The notes: a model not told the origin generated them from the letters alone. A DNA stretch of 64,000 nt from Amyloporia xantha (GCA_036971615.1 JAYKKR010000045.1:62001-126000), one strand, 5' to 3'; counted from the stretch's first letter, positions 1-11,589 are shown. Numbers and translations are program-made.

Positions 1-1755
1 GACTGCACATCCAGTGACGTAGTTTCTGACAAATACACTGATGCCAGGCCACCAGTAATGCCGTTGGAGCAATTCCAGTGTTTTCCATCGGCCCGGGTGA
101 CCTGCAGTAGCTGAGTCATGGAAAGCACTCACAATTTCGCGACGTAGTGTGGGGTCTTTGGGAACATAGACGCGACCCTTGTAGGTCAAAAGGTCGTCTT
201 TGATTTCCCAGTCAGCTAGGTCACGAATAGGCTTTGGACTGTGTCCAGAGAGTAAGGTCTTCAGAGCGGATTTGGCTTCGGGATCTCTGCTATTGCAGGA
301 CAGAATCTTTGATCGAAGCTCTGGGTCGTAGGTGAATTCGAAAGTGGTAGCACGAATGAATAAATCGTCAGGTAACAAAATAAGACATTCGTCAGAGGGT
401 TCCCCCCCAGTAGGGTCGTGGTCTACACGCGTAGACAGTGCATCTGACTTGCCCATCCTAGAGCCGGGGACGTGATGCAGGGTAAATTCAAACATGGACA
501 GGAAAAGACTCCATCGTGCTTGGCGTGGAGTGAGCCGTTGAGGCTCTCGGAAGTAGGTCAAGTTCTGGTGGTCAGTGAGGATCTCAAAGGGTCGTTCCGC
601 ACCCTCAAGATAATGTTTCCAGGCGCGCAGGGCACGGACAATAGCGAGGAGCTCACGGTCGTAGATCTCATAGTTGCGCTCGGCAGGGTTTAGTGACTGG
701 GAGAGATAAGAGCAAGGATGCCAGAGACTGTCAGAGTGCTGCTGTGACAGGACACCACCGGTCGCAAACTGGGAAGCATCAGTTTCGACACGGTAAGGCA
801 GCATGCGATCAGGTAAACGCAGCAGAGGAGCATTCATGAAGAGGTCCTTCAAGTCCAAGAAGGCTCGGTGATGAGATTCGGTCCACACAAATGGCTGCGT
901 TTTCTGTGTGAGATCGAACAACGGACGCGCAATGGTGGAGTAGTCTCGAATGAAGCGTCGGTAGAAATTAGCAAACCCTAAAAAGGATTGGACTTGCTTC
1001 ACTGTTGCTGGTGTGGGCCAATCAGCGATACCAGCAAGTTTGACCGGGTCCATCTTCACAAAGCCATTACCGAGGATGAGGCCGAGGAATTCGATCTGTT
1101 GGACATTGAAAATACACTTGTCAGGTTTCAGAAAAAGATCGCTGTCAATGAGTCGTTGCAGGATGCGACAGGTGCGCTCATGATGAGTAGCTAAGTCCGG
1201 GGAAAACCACAAGAAGTCATCCATGCAAATGAGAAGCCAGCCTTCTTTGATCATGTCGTCAAAGGTAGTGTTCATCATGGCTTGGAAGGAGGCTGGGGAG
1301 TTGCAAAGCCCGAAGAACATCACAGTGGGTTCAAAAAGGCCACGGTTGGTAATGAAAGCGGCTTTCCATTTGTCTCCCTTCCTGATGCGCATGTTATTGA
1401 AGCCTTTGCGGACATCCGCTTTGGGAAAGAAAGCAGCATCGCGGATTTTGTCAATCAGATCAGAGACAAGGGGCAAAGGGTATCGATTCTTCACAGTCCA
1501 TTCGTTGATATAACGATAATCCTGGCAAGGACAAAGATCGCCGGATTTTTTGTCAACAAAGAAGAAAGGGGAGGCTTGTGGAGATTTGGAAGGTCGGATA
1601 TACCCGGACGTGAGGTTATCAGCAAGGAACTTATCGAGTTCAACCTGCTGTTTCGGTGATAAGGGGTAGACCTTCCCCCGTCGGGGTACGAAGCCTTCTT
1701 TAAGATCAATGGTGTGGTCATACTCCTTATGACTAGGAAGATGTTCGGAGGACTT
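1..1755 (-). CDS. pol: gypsy A pol, RT-RNase H-integrase start (partial)
   Basis: The minus-strand frame is open from 1755 to the window edge with no stop that I can see. It encodes the RT domain (fingers about 1755-1400, palm with an ICMDDF motif at about 1213-1230), RNase H (TDASQFATGG near 775-805, ILTDHQNL near 550-575) and the start of the integrase zinc-binding region (AFHDSATAGHPG near 75-110). The usual catalytic Tyr of Y-x-D-D is Cys here, which may lower or abolish polymerase activity. The frame matches that of the protease part on the other side of the solo LTR, because LTR plus target duplication is 486 bp, a multiple of three. The protein would be reverse transcriptase in the virus-like particle. 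Confidence 0.85.
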
Positions 1756-2236
1756 TGTCAAATGGCTAAGGCGCAGCTAACAGCTAAGGCGCAGCTAACA
1801 GCTAAGGCGCAGCACTAAGGGACTGAGAGAGCCACAAGTGGGCTAGAGTCCAAAGTAAGCAACTGGTATATTAAGGATGTAAGGGATACAACATACCTAG
1901 AGTCCAAAGTAAGCAACTGGTGGGGACCAGGCTGAGGACTCTAGGGCCTATATATATGATAGAGAACAATAGAGATAGAGAACAATATAGGGTGGCACAA
2001 TGGAAGTGGAACAATGGGGAGTGGCACAATGGACAGAAGGTCTATTGTGCCACTGCCACTCAAAGTGTGCATTGTGCCACTGTGGCACCAATACAATGGA
2101 GTGAGTGGCATAAGCCTAGAATGAGCTAGAAAGTCCTAGAACAGATACAATAGAAGGATAACAATGGAAACATGCCATAGGAGCACTGAGACGATGTAGG
2201 AGACACTGGGAGACTGGCAGAGCACAGATTTTGACA
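1756..2236 (-). mobile_element. Solo LTR inserted in gypsy A pol
   Basis: A 481-bp LTR with ends TGTCAAAT and ATTTTGACA, flanked by a perfect 5-bp target duplication gactt (1751-1755 and 2237-2241). A second copy lies at 52120-52582 in the opposite orientation with its own duplication. The copy contains a tatatata promoter-like run and internal short repeats of agctaaggcgc. No internal retroelement sequence is present, so this is a solo LTR left by recombination. It separates the protease and RT parts of gypsy A pol. Confidence 0.9.
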
Positions 2237-2241
2237 GACTT

Positions 2242-2997
2242 CTTGTCAAATACCTGGGCAAAAGCACGGTAGACGTCGGGGATGTGAGCCATTGGATCGA
2301 TGTTAATCTCCAAGTGTTTGTGGGCAAGCTTCTGTGAAGGGGAAAGACGACAGACATAGTGCACAGAGGTCTTGAGGCAAAGAAAGCGCACTAAGCAGTC
2401 GTCGTCTTCTAGAGTTGTCTGCAAGGGTTCCGCTATGTGATCTGATTCGATGTCTGTGGGATCAGGCCCGAACTTCTGCAGTAGTTCGAGTACGATGGAG
2501 GGTGGTTCAGAGGAGATGCGCAGCGATGTTAATAATGCGGCAATTTGCGGGCTAAGTTTCTGGCGGGGGAAAGATAGAGTACCCTTCTGCCAGTCAATGG
2601 TGGGATTCAAGCGATGTAGCCAGGAAAGGCCAAGGATAAGATGCTCCTTGCCAAGTCGAGTGACATAAGGATGGATGCGATCCGTATACGTCCCAAATCT
2701 CATGTCTAATGTGGTGAAGTGGGTGATACGTCCTGCAGTGTTTTCGGATCCATCAACGTTGAGGACTCTGATTGGTTTTGCGAGTTCGAGGGATGTGATG
2801 TGGTGTGCTTTCACGAAGTCGAGGTCTATGTATGTTTCCATGGCTCCTGAGTCAAGGAGCGCATTGGTTGTGACGGTTAGTTCAGCCTGGTGCAGCGAGA
2901 CGGCATAGCGCAAAGAGGATCGATTGTCTCCAACTACAATTACATGAGGCTCAGCAGTCCCTCGTATAGACGTCACGGCTACCGAGGGTGTTAAAAA
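2242..2997 (-). CDS. pol: gypsy A pol, aspartic protease part
   Basis: Minus-strand frame with a retropepsin-like domain: LLDSGAMETYID supplies the catalytic DSG, followed by the hydrophobic LILGLSWLHRLNPTIDW motif typical of gypsy proteases. It would cleave the Gag-Pol polyprotein in the particle. The frame is -1 relative to gag; it is open through the gag stop (2991-2993), which is preceded by a run of five T on the coding strand, so expression by frameshift is plausible, though no canonical X XXY YYZ heptamer is present. The reading frame runs into the solo LTR at 2236 and stops there; the RT part resumes in the same frame beyond it. Confidence 0.75.
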
Positions 2998-4661
2998 TCC
3001 ATGGAGCGAAGGGTAGAAATGAAAACATTCTTCTCTGATTCTGACATATGTTCGAGGAGTTTGATCGCTTGCTCGGGCTTTGGTAACTCTTTTACTTCTT
3101 CGATTTTAGAAGTGGAAGGAGTGTCGTTGGAAGTGGCAGCGCGGACGCGGGTGGTGCCTTTGCAGTTGTTGGCTGTATGACCAGGCTTGCGACAACGGAA
3201 GCAAAGGTTATTGTCCTGGCAGCGCTTGCGTTCAGCGGGGGTGAGCGGTGCAATCTTGCTAATGTTCTGAGTATCGTTGCCTTCCTGTATGGCACGATTC
3301 TTCTGGCCTCGAAACTTGTTGGATCTATTCCCTCTCAATTCTCTGTTGGACCGCTCAGGACGTGCATCTGCCTGGAAGTCCTGATAATTGCAGTCAAGGG
3401 CAATAATCTTTTCGAGCCATTCTTCTAGGGTCGAAGGCAAGGGGACATGGTTGTGAATGAGGTGATTAATACGGGGTGGAATGGCCTTCTTCAATATCTC
3501 GATTTGACCCAGGTCGTTGAGACCGCAGGTTCTTGCTAGGGATCGAAATTCGGATGCAAAAATCTCTCCAGAACGACCCTCAGTCATCCGGACTGCTTTG
3601 AGCATCGATAGGGATGAGGCCGACGCGTCTTGGACTCCAAAAGTACAAAGGAAATGCTGCTGGAACTCGTCCCAGGAGGGCAAAGATGGTGCATTACCAT
3701 CCTCATCATTGGGTGCATTGAGAAAGTTGTTGACATAAAACTGTACATTGGGTCCTTTGATATAGGAGAGTGCACAAAGGACCCTGGCGTCGTCAGTGGT
3801 GATTTTGTCAGCATTGACCCTGAGATGGATTGCTAGATCGCTAAGGAAGGCGGTGGTTTTAGCTCGATCTCCATCGAAGACCTCTGGTTCTTTGAAGAGT
3901 TTTGACATGTCGTCGTCTGGGTCTGGTTCGGTAAGAGTAACTGGGTCTTCAGGATCTTCCGGATCGGGTGGAGGTTCGTCAGGTTCTCTTTCCTGATGTT
4001 CTTCGTCTAAACCAAATCCGCTAGGGCTAGGTTCTGCTGGAGGATTCGTTCTTTCTCTTCGAGAAGTAGAAGACGAGGCGGGCTTTGTTTCGTCTCTGGT
4101 AGAGGCGGGTCGTTCTGAAGTGGGAATGGCAACAGAAGAGTGGAGGACAATGCGTTGTCGATCTTCTGAAGAAAAATTGGAGACAATGTCGCTGAGCTGC
4201 TCTGGCCTAGTGAGGGTGTTATCGTCGTCGGCCGGAAGGGGATCCGGGTTGTATCGATATGCGCAAGGTTGTCGAGGGCAAGTTCGCCAGCAGTTGTGCT
4301 TTTGATCAAAGTACTGGTCCTGAACGTAGTTGGTATGATACCGATGAGGCGATGTGTAACACCTTCTTGAAGCTGTGATATCGTCGAAAAGGTCAAAGTT
4401 GTTGGGGACTACTCCGTATTGTGCGTTGTCTGGAGTAGCACAATGGTTGCGGACAATGACGTAGTTGGACTGGTCGGGGAGTTCGAGCGAGCTGGTTGTT
4501 TTTACAGGGTGGGAAAACCTCCTGTTAGGACAAGGTTGTATGTTACAGCTGCGATAAGTTCCAGTACCGACGGAGGTGATGTCTTGTTTGTCTCGGGGGT
4601 CGAAGAAATGAAGGAGTTGGTAGCAACCCGCAGGGGCAGTGATGTAGCTTCTAGTAGCCAC
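2991..4661 (-). CDS. gag: gypsy A gag with CCHC zinc knuckle
   Basis: One open minus-strand frame of about 556 residues. An acidic, proline-rich N-terminal half is followed by a capsid-like region (DDMSKLFKEPEVFDGDRAKT onward) and a nucleocapsid zinc knuckle near the C-terminus (CFRCRKPGHTANNC, C-x2-C-x4-H-x4-C). It would form the particle shell and bind genomic RNA. Start choice: a related fragment at 41083-41243 begins MATRSYI with a true ATG; here the same codon (4659-4661) is GTG, so the initiator appears to be lost. The next in-frame Met is in DDMSKLF, so translation could start there instead. The frame ends at 2991-2993. Confidence 0.8.
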   Translation of the reverse strand: MATRSYITAPAGCYQLLHFFDPRDKQDITSVGTGTYRSCNIQPCPNRRFSHPVKTTSSLELPDQSNYVIVRNHCATPDNAQYGVVPNNFDLFDDITASRRCYTSPHRYHTNYVQDQYFDQKHNCWRTCPRQPCAYRYNPDPLPADDDNTLTRPEQLSDIVSNFSSEDRQRIVLHSSVAIPTSERPASTRDETKPASSSTSRRERTNPPAEPSPSGFGLDEEHQEREPDEPPPDPEDPEDPVTLTEPDPDDDMSKLFKEPEVFDGDRAKTTAFLSDLAIHLRVNADKITTDDARVLCALSYIKGPNVQFYVNNFLNAPNDEDGNAPSLPSWDEFQQHFLCTFGVQDASASSLSMLKAVRMTEGRSGEIFASEFRSLARTCGLNDLGQIEILKKAIPPRINHLIHNHVPLPSTLEEWLEKIIALDCNYQDFQADARPERSNRELRGNRSNKFRGQKNRAIQEGNDTQNISKIAPLTPAERKRCQDNNLCFRCRKPGHTANNCKGTTRVRAATSNDTPSTSKIEEVKELPKPEQAIKLLEHMSESEKNVFISTLRSMDF

Positions 4662-4693
4662 AGTTCGCAAGGTAGGCTAGAGTCTTTCACTAG

Positions 4694-5044
4694 TGTTAGG
4701 AGCACAGTTAGGACGAAGGTAGCCTACGGTGCGACGTAGAGCGAGAGCGATGTTATTCAGAGTAGTGCTGTATGACAGTAGTTATACAAGAGCGAAAGAC
4801 TAAGGGATAGAGCGAGTAAGTAGGGGTTTATATAGCTAGTCATGGTTGAGCATGAGTAATGCGAAGTAGGAGTCAGGTGATAGCTGAGTAAGGGATGAGT
4901 CATGGTTGCGCATGACGACGAGGCAGTGTGGAATGGAGGAGGAGTCATAGTGGTTGCGCACTAAGTATAGTACAGTGAGTCATGGTTGGGCATGACAACA
5001 AAGCAAGTGAACAGTAAGACGAAGTAATCAAGGAAATCGTAACA
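4694..5044 (-). repeat. 5' LTR of gypsy A
   Basis: 351-bp LTR with TGTTA...TAACA ends, abutting the gag leader. It includes a tatata box-like run (about 4832). Other copies in the window: 46334-46683 (complete solo, plus orientation), 41276-41352 plus 44784-45056 (split by a HINE-like insertion) and a fragment at 35471-35573. Confidence 0.85.
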
Positions 5045-6214
5045 AGGGGTCATACAAACCTGCTCTAAATACAGCACAAAGCTGTCTAAGGTCCTTACAA
5101 ACATGCTCTATTGATATCTATTTAGCAGGCTTACAATGAAGTCTATAAAGAACAGATAAAGCCATGTTTACAGGCTTGCGCTTGGAGCACATTTTTGGGC
5201 GCCTAAAAAGTGGCTGACACTCGGAAAGGCAATGATCGTTGAATAGCAGATTTGTTATGGCCTCAAATCCTTAGAAACTTGAATGGGAGATGGATACACA
5301 ATAGTCCAAGGTGTGTACCAATTTTCAGCCAATTTAATTAAGAATTGAAGCCACAGGAAAGTGCGCTTTTTTCCATTTCCGGCAATTCCCGTGGGCGTCT
5401 ACGGCGCATAGGGCAATCCACTGGAACGGATCGCCCTATGCGCACTTAGAATTTTCACACTTTGGGGTCATGTGACCGCTTTTTCTGCTCTTGGGAGGCT
5501 CATGCTGGGCTCATTCTGGGCTCATAAAAGGTGGAAAAGTCACCTAAAATAAGGGAATGTCTTTCTCCTTCATTTGGAATCCCTATCTCGCATTTTTCAC
5601 ATCTCACATACAGCCATATTTCCGCATTTGGGCAAGTGTATGTTGGGGCTATAGACTACAAACAAATACTAACAAATCTCAAAAAATAGGGGACAGTCTG
5701 TTGACAGCCATGGCTACCCCCTGATGTAAGCATTTCCTTATATGGCAATATTTGAATGTGGTCAATCCAACAGTATACACACTTCAAAGGCCAGTAGGCC
5801 GCTCATCTGTCACATGTCCAAGGATAAGCACACGTGATTAGGCACATGATCTAATCATGTGACATACCATACAAGGACATAGATAAGATATGGGCTGGAT
5901 CTTATCTCATCAATGTTGGGGGTTGTTTGTACAAGTCGTGTCGTGCTGGCAGGTTTGTATTGAACTTTGTAATGGGTAACAAACTTTTGTATTGAGACTA
6001 CAAGTGACCTTACAACAGCGGTAACAAACTTTTGTATTGAGACTACAAGGGACCTTACAACAGCGGTAACAAAAGCCTGACCCTAACCCCAGGACCTTGG
6101 GCGCTTACAATACAAATTTTGTATTGAATTGGGTTCCCACGCTTAGGGCGCAAAAGTTGGTGTCACGACTTTTGCTCACCAGAGAAACGCTTCCTTCGTA
6201 CCTCAGGAATCATA
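5045..6214 (-). mobile_element. HINE-like copy A (truncated, 5' half)
   Basis: Non-coding repeat related to 31540-34385, 41353-44783 and 47915-50721. Its 5' terminus, in reverse, is at 6201-6214 (CCTCAGGAATCATA on the plus strand). The other end is cut off by gypsy A at 5044. It contains the hairpin at 5404-5443 and a local duplication of aacaaacttttgtattgag near 5980-6060. It is inserted in another copy of the same family (6215-6640). Confidence 0.75.
5404..5443. repeat. Mid-element hairpin, HINE-like copy A
   Basis: Inverted repeat with 16-bp arms (GCGCATAGGGCAATCC and GGATCGCCCTATGCGC) and an 8-base loop. One arm carries a single change relative to copies at 33620-33659 and 48639-48678. 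Confidence 0.85.
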
Positions 6215-6640
6215 ATCTCAATACAAACATTACAACATTTCCTAATGAAATAAGTGAGCTCTGTCTGATGGAGTGTAGAAGTAATTTTTGATCCTAACTC
6301 ATTAGAAACTCTTGTAGTGTCATTAGAACATTTACTTACAAAGTGAATATTCTCTATCAAATGAGCCTATTATCTATTTTTCACATTTTGTAATGACATT
6401 ACAAACTCACTCTAATGAGAGTACAAAGTCATCCTAATGATTACATCAGCTTGCTCTTGACCATACAAACTTCATATTCACCCAAACTGCAATGCAAGCC
6501 TGCCCAGGCTACTACAATACTACTTATCCACCAAATCTTACAACAGCCATATCTCAGTAAGTATTGAGAATTCCAATACAAACATTACAACTTTTCCTAA
6601 TGAAGTAAATAGGTTCTCTCTGATGGAATATAATAGTGAT
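6215..6640 (-). mobile_element. HINE-like fragment hosting copy A
   Basis: Sequence matching the 3' half of the HINE-like family in reverse orientation (compare 31860-32310). Similarity ends near 6640 at unrelated DNA. Confidence 0.65.
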
Positions 6641-7456
6641 TGACGTGCAAAAGAGCGACTATATCAAAATAATCACAATTTCCTGAGATAACTGGTCCCG
6701 ATTCAAGACAGGTAGTTTCTCAGTTGTTCTTGTAGAATATTAGAATATGTTTGTGGTTTTAAATGGTTCAGAGTGGCTTTAATCAAAAAGCCAAAGCAGT
6801 GATAAATGTAGACAAGCCTTCTTGACTTTCCACACAGTAGATCACACTTAGAGAGTAATAATAACTTTATTCAGCTGTACAAACTTATGTACCTAGGCTG
6901 AAACTTAGAGCAGAGTGACCTCAAGATCTGAGATCAAGGGGGACCTCAGAGGGGAAAAGTGAGATGCCCTCTGCTCTGAAGAGGGCCTTTATATACTAAA
7001 AGTGTGGGAATATTGAGACAATGGGACTCTAACAATAAAGTAGAGGACAATAGAATATACTAAATATGGATCTCAATAGTATACCAAAATCCTATAGTAT
7101 GTCCTAAAATATCCAAACAATATAAAACAAAAGTTATTGAAGTATATATATGGTAGCTATATAATAGACCATGTGTCCTTTGTTCTCTTTTCAAATCATC
7201 TCTTCTATAGCTTTAATTTCCTTTGGTTCTAATGGTCATATTGTATTTGTTACTTATTTGAGTTGATAATAGTGCAGGTGGTCCATTGTTATGATATATT
7301 TGGAAAGTCAGCTGACTGAAGACAATTCCAAATACCTTGCGCTTTGTCAGGTTCTGGCTAATCCTTTTTCCTTCTGACAATTATTCATAGTTGGAATACA
7401 AACAAATAAAGCGAAAAAAATGAAAGTAAGAATTTTAATTCTCCTGTACTTCTTTG
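6641..7456. other. Unassigned AT-rich stretch
   Basis: No coding frame of note and no second copy in the window. It has a promoter-like ctttatatacta run near 6990. It could be an LTR or the interior of another element, but nothing here decides that. Confidence 0.4.
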
Positions 7457-7721
7457 TATTGAGTGTGGTTTGCCCGGTTTCTTTTCATTCATTTATTTCG
7501 TTCAATGGACTCTGTAGAGTGCGCCATAAGCGTGAGACATCTATCCTTATGTAAGCACACATGTACTTCGCTCCTGAGTCAAGCTGTAGGTCTCTATCCT
7601 TGACACAGCTCGACTTAGGTGAGTATTGTAGTATCTTTCTCAATACACTATCCTTGACACAGCTCGACTTAGGCCTTTGGCTGCTTTCTGAGTCTTCAGC
7701 AATCGCTGCAAGCCTTACAGT
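7457..7721 (+). repeat. Left terminal inverted repeat
   Basis: Matches the reverse complement of 12661-12921 from TATTGAGTG inward to gcaagccttaca, with few differences. Confidence 0.8.
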
Positions 7722-7839
7722 ATCTGTGCTCGAAATGAGTATCCCATTTTTGAAAGTAGGGTTTATCTGCCTCTAAAATGCTAAATGCGGTGGTCTAACA
7801 GTCATAATAATTCTATTAGCTGGCAGCAAGGAATATGCT

Positions 7840-10400
7840 GAATGCATGCCTAATAAGCTACGTGAGCTAGCAGATGATGAAGATCTTATCACAGTCTTTG
7901 TCCCATTATGGGCACATGATGTATCAGGAGCCAAATCGAAATAGTATCAGAAACATGTCAATGTTTACATGGTAAATTCAAACCTTCCTGGACGCCTTCT
8001 TCAGCAAGAATATTTTGTCGCTTTGTGTCAACCTCACCACATGCAACAGCCCCAGAGCAGTTTGAGGCCATTCTGCCATTAAGAGAGTAAGTTCTCAAAT
8101 ATCCTACAGCAAATGGCCATTATACTGACATTTTTCAGAGCTACTCATGAAGATCCCATTTGCTGCTACAATGCAGCCACACACTGTCACCGTTGGGTCC
8201 GGTTGGTTATTCCTGACCTGCCTGCTGACAACCCTCAGCAATCAGAAGAGGCATCACATATTGGAGTACATGCCAATCTGAAATGCTGCAAGTGCAAAAC
8301 TGGTGGTGATCACAAAGTCCAAGAGTCAGAAGAAGGATATCATGCTCTTCATGAGGTTTGTCCTAAGATACATTTAACACAATTGAGGACACTGATAATA
8401 AGTTAACCAGCTAGGAGAACCTCGCAGTGCAGCAGAACACTGCACAGAAATTCTATCGCAGGTTAATTTGGCAGCCAAAGACATTGCAAAGGCAGTCACA
8501 GATAGTCAAACTGCTTCAGGTGTCAAGGACAAGATAGCTCAGCATTGGATTGATCAGCTACTCAAAAAATCACAAGAGGAAAAGGCTCAAAGTCCAGGAC
8601 TATCATCAGTCAAGATAGCTGATCAGCTGATGGTGTGGTTAAAAACACAGACACAGCAACCATACAATCCACTACTTGATGTTTCCAGTTAGTAGTTTCA
8701 GTTGTTTCATAATTATAGCAGGACTAACTATAGTTTATTAGCATTGGATACAACACAGGATACACCAGTAGAACTGCTACACACTGTTATTCTGGGAATT
8801 GAGAAATATGCATGGTACATGGTGCATTGAACCTGGATCAATGTCAACCAAGATTCCTTCACTATTTGCCTCCAGAGCACAAACACAGATGGTCTGAATA
8901 TCCCAGCCATTCGAGCTGCATATATGATTCAATACAAGAATGGTCTTGTTGGCAAGCATTTCAAGACATTAATGCAAACATCCACATTCCACATGTATGA
9001 TCTGATCTCACCAGCACAATTTACCTTGGTGAAGGCAGTTGGTGAGCTAGGAGCCATGCTATGGACACCTGAAATTGATGATGTGGAGTTATATTTAGTT
9101 TGTCTAATCTCTATAAGCTTTTCCATATTTATTTTACTGATGAACCTATATAATTTGCTAGAATGATTGCGCACATTTATTGACAATGTTCTGGATGCAT
9201 TTGATGCCATTGATCCATCCAAAATCCTTGTGAAAAGCAAGCTGCATATCCTTTCACACATAGAATCCAACATTCGCCATTTTGGACCTGCTGTTTGCTT
9301 TTCCACAGAAGTTTTTGAATGTTTCAATGCCATCTTTTGCATGTGCTCAGTTCTAAGCAACCACCAAGCACCAAGCCGGGATATTGGATACAAGCTTGCA
9401 GATATCGACTGTGTCAAACATACCCTCAGTGGTGGATACTGGTTTCAAGATGGTATGCATGTGCAAGCTGGAAGAGATGTGCATTCATTCTTGAGAAAAA
9501 ATCCAAGCTCAATCAAACTACAATGTCAGGCAAAGCGGAAGACATGTTTGGCTTCTGAGACATTGGCATATTCACAAGGTGACCTCATAGACTTACTTAA
9601 TGCTTCAACAGAAGCAAATTGGATAAATGGTACCTCTGTGGTTGCACAATCCGGTGATAGCTGCAAAATTGGATCATGGGTTGTGGCAATCACTTCTTTG
9701 GTGTGTGAATTTCACTGTTAATTGGCTTGAAATATCTTCAACTGAAACATTGCCACAATATCTACCAGGCACAATCAGTGAATGTCATTGGGCAAATTGT
9801 GGAAATTTGGGGCTGTGAGAATGCAGCTACATCTGCAATTGTTACTCTTGAATTGTTTGAGCTTGGAGCTCTCTTACATTCCATTTATGATATGCCCATC
9901 CTCCGTGCAATATCTTCTGGCCAGCAATACCATGCATTTGCACCTCAGGTTTGTGTCTTTTTATCTGTACATGTCTGAGGCTAAAATTATATATAAAGGC
10001 TATACAATTCTTGGTTAATGTCCAGCATGACTGCTGTACATCTGGATGCTCTGCAACAGGACAACACCCTGAAATGCAACAGTGTGAAATCACAAGCCAT
10101 ACCACCCACTTCATTGAGCACAAGGATGATACTCAATTTGTGATCAACACACATGCCCTCCGCAACTCCCATCTTCTGTGGTGCAGTCTTCCCAGGGTGC
10201 TCACACAGCCACATGAGCTTGTTGAGAAGGAGAAACGCAAGCAAAAACATGCTGAAATTGCCTGAAGAGTGCATATTGAGCGCACACAGAAGCAGAATCA
10301 AACAAAAGAAAAGGCTACAGCAACACATGCTAAGAAAAAGGCTGAGAAAGAAGCACAAGTTCAACCACAAGTGATTGACCCAGAGGAAATGGAGTAAGAG
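7840..10400 (+). pseudogene. Decayed transposon-associated gene, basidiomycete family
   Basis: Broken exons on the plus strand give, in order: a segment with VFVPLWAHDVSGAKSK and RFVSTSPHATAPEQFEAI (7880-8090, with a stop and a frameshift), CCYNAATHCHRW and a CKCKTGG cysteine pair (8140-8360), a helical part (8405-8690), a segment with TPVELLHTVILG and KHFKTLMQTSTFHMYDL (8765-9100), and KLHILSHIESNIRHFGPA followed by LSNHQAPSRDI (9165-9500). Intron-like GT...AG gaps separate several of them. I recognise this motif order from repeated basidiomycete genes linked to DNA transposons; the exact family name is uncertain. Stops and frameshifts make it non-functional. A lysine-rich tail lies near 10230-10400. 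Confidence 0.55.
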
Positions 10401-10573
10401 GAGAGTGATACTGGTAGTGGGAATGTTTATGATAGTGGAGACATGATTGTATTACCTTCTCATAAAAGAAAGCGAAATTCATAATAGCAGACTTTCATAT
10501 AGTAAAATCAACATTGCACCTATTCAGCAATAACTAATGACACAAAAGCTAAAGACAGGAGCTACAGTGGTAC

Positions 10574-11587
10574 CATCAGGAAAAATCTCCCTTACTTATT
10601 AGAGCTCATTGAATACTTACCATTCTTAGTATCCAACTTATATGTCTCTTATTCTACTCATCTGATTCTTATTGACTGCTAATCTATCTCACACATCGCT
10701 AATTCCACTCATCAGATTCTTACTGAATGCTCATCTATCTCATATTTCTCTAATTCTACTCATCAGATTCTTATTGAGTGCTAATTTATCTCAAGATGCT
10801 AATCAAACTCTCAGAAAGTTGTTATGAGCTCTTCCAATTGCTTACTCCTTTCAGCTGTGTTGTGCTAGTAGCTAGTATGGACTAGATATGTAGAATGAGC
10901 ACCATAATAAACAAGCCTTTATATTCATAGACTTATATTGTACTCCTTGAACAAGGTCACAAAGATACACCTTAAGAAATTATTCTTTTTTTATCTCAAT
11001 CTGAGAAAGAAAATACTGCAAAAAGTACTTGCATTTGATAGAGAGCCTTCTGTTTATCCACAAAAATGAAGTGGAGATATAATCACATCAAAGGTCTATG
11101 GAGGAGTATAGCAGCAGCCAAGCAACAAAAAGACACAAGTCTTCATACTTAGGAAGCCTTATATAAATGTGAGTGAGTTAGAAAAGGTGTGGACTTGTAG
11201 TGTAGTGGTAAAGTGCTACAGGTCATGCCTTATAGGGCAATCAATTCTGAGAGGTCATTGGTTCAATCCTGTGTGGTGGCAGAAGATGCTTATTTGTTGA
11301 AATTTTATTCCAACCTTCTGTTATCAACCTGTCATTGCTGATGGCACAAAGACACTCTTTAATTGATGATTTTCACCATTTGGTAAGCAACATTGTTGTT
11401 CCTGCCTCTCACTTAGTTCTTATCAAGTACTCATGAGTACTCATTATGCACTTATGATACTTATCTGAGAGGCAATTAGCAAGTGGGTAAAATAATAAGT
11501 ACTTGTGACACTTATGTGACTTATGTTACTTTTTTATCTCAACAAGTGTTAATAAGAGCTAATAAGTAAGGGAGATTTTCCCTGATG
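10574..11587 (+). mobile_element. CATCAGG-family TIR element, copy 1
   Basis: A 1014-bp non-coding element with inverted ends CATCAGGAAAAATCTCC and the reverse of CATCAGGGAAAATCTCC, flanked by a 2-bp duplication (AC at 10572-10573 and 11588-11589). It is nearly identical to copy 2 (47114-50929 without its insertion) and similar to copy 3. It has an internal pol III-like promoter pair (11198-11269). It supplies the uninterrupted sequence at 11379/11380, where copy 2 carries a HINE-like insertion. Confidence 0.85.
11198..11269 (+). promoter_or_regulatory. tRNA-like A box and B box
   Basis: TAGTGTAGTGG (11198-11208) resembles an internal pol III A box, and GGTTCAATCC (11260-11269) is a near-consensus B box; spacing is about 50 bases. 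Flanking stems do not fold as a proper tRNA acceptor, so this looks like a SINE-type head rather than a tRNA gene. The same boxes are kept at 47733-47805. Confidence 0.5.
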
Positions 11588-11589
11588 AC

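Larger units (their letters stand above)
1..5044 (-). mobile_element. Ty3/gypsy LTR retrotransposon A, 3' end outside window
   Basis: Reading right to left there is a 5' LTR (4694-5044), gag, protease, RT, RNase H and the start of integrase; the rest of integrase and the 3' LTR lie beyond base 1. The order PR-RT-RH-IN is that of Ty3/gypsy. The element sits inside a HINE-like copy: the same target sequence is uninterrupted near 33262 in another copy, which predicts a target duplication of about agggg at 5045-5049. A solo LTR of another family interrupts pol. The coding frames are otherwise largely open, so this copy is younger than the retroelements at 13-30 kb. Confidence 0.85.

Noticed and set aside
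11187..11290. Possible tRNA gene
   Set aside because: A and B boxes are present, but the acceptor and T stems do not pair; kept only as a tRNA-like promoter.
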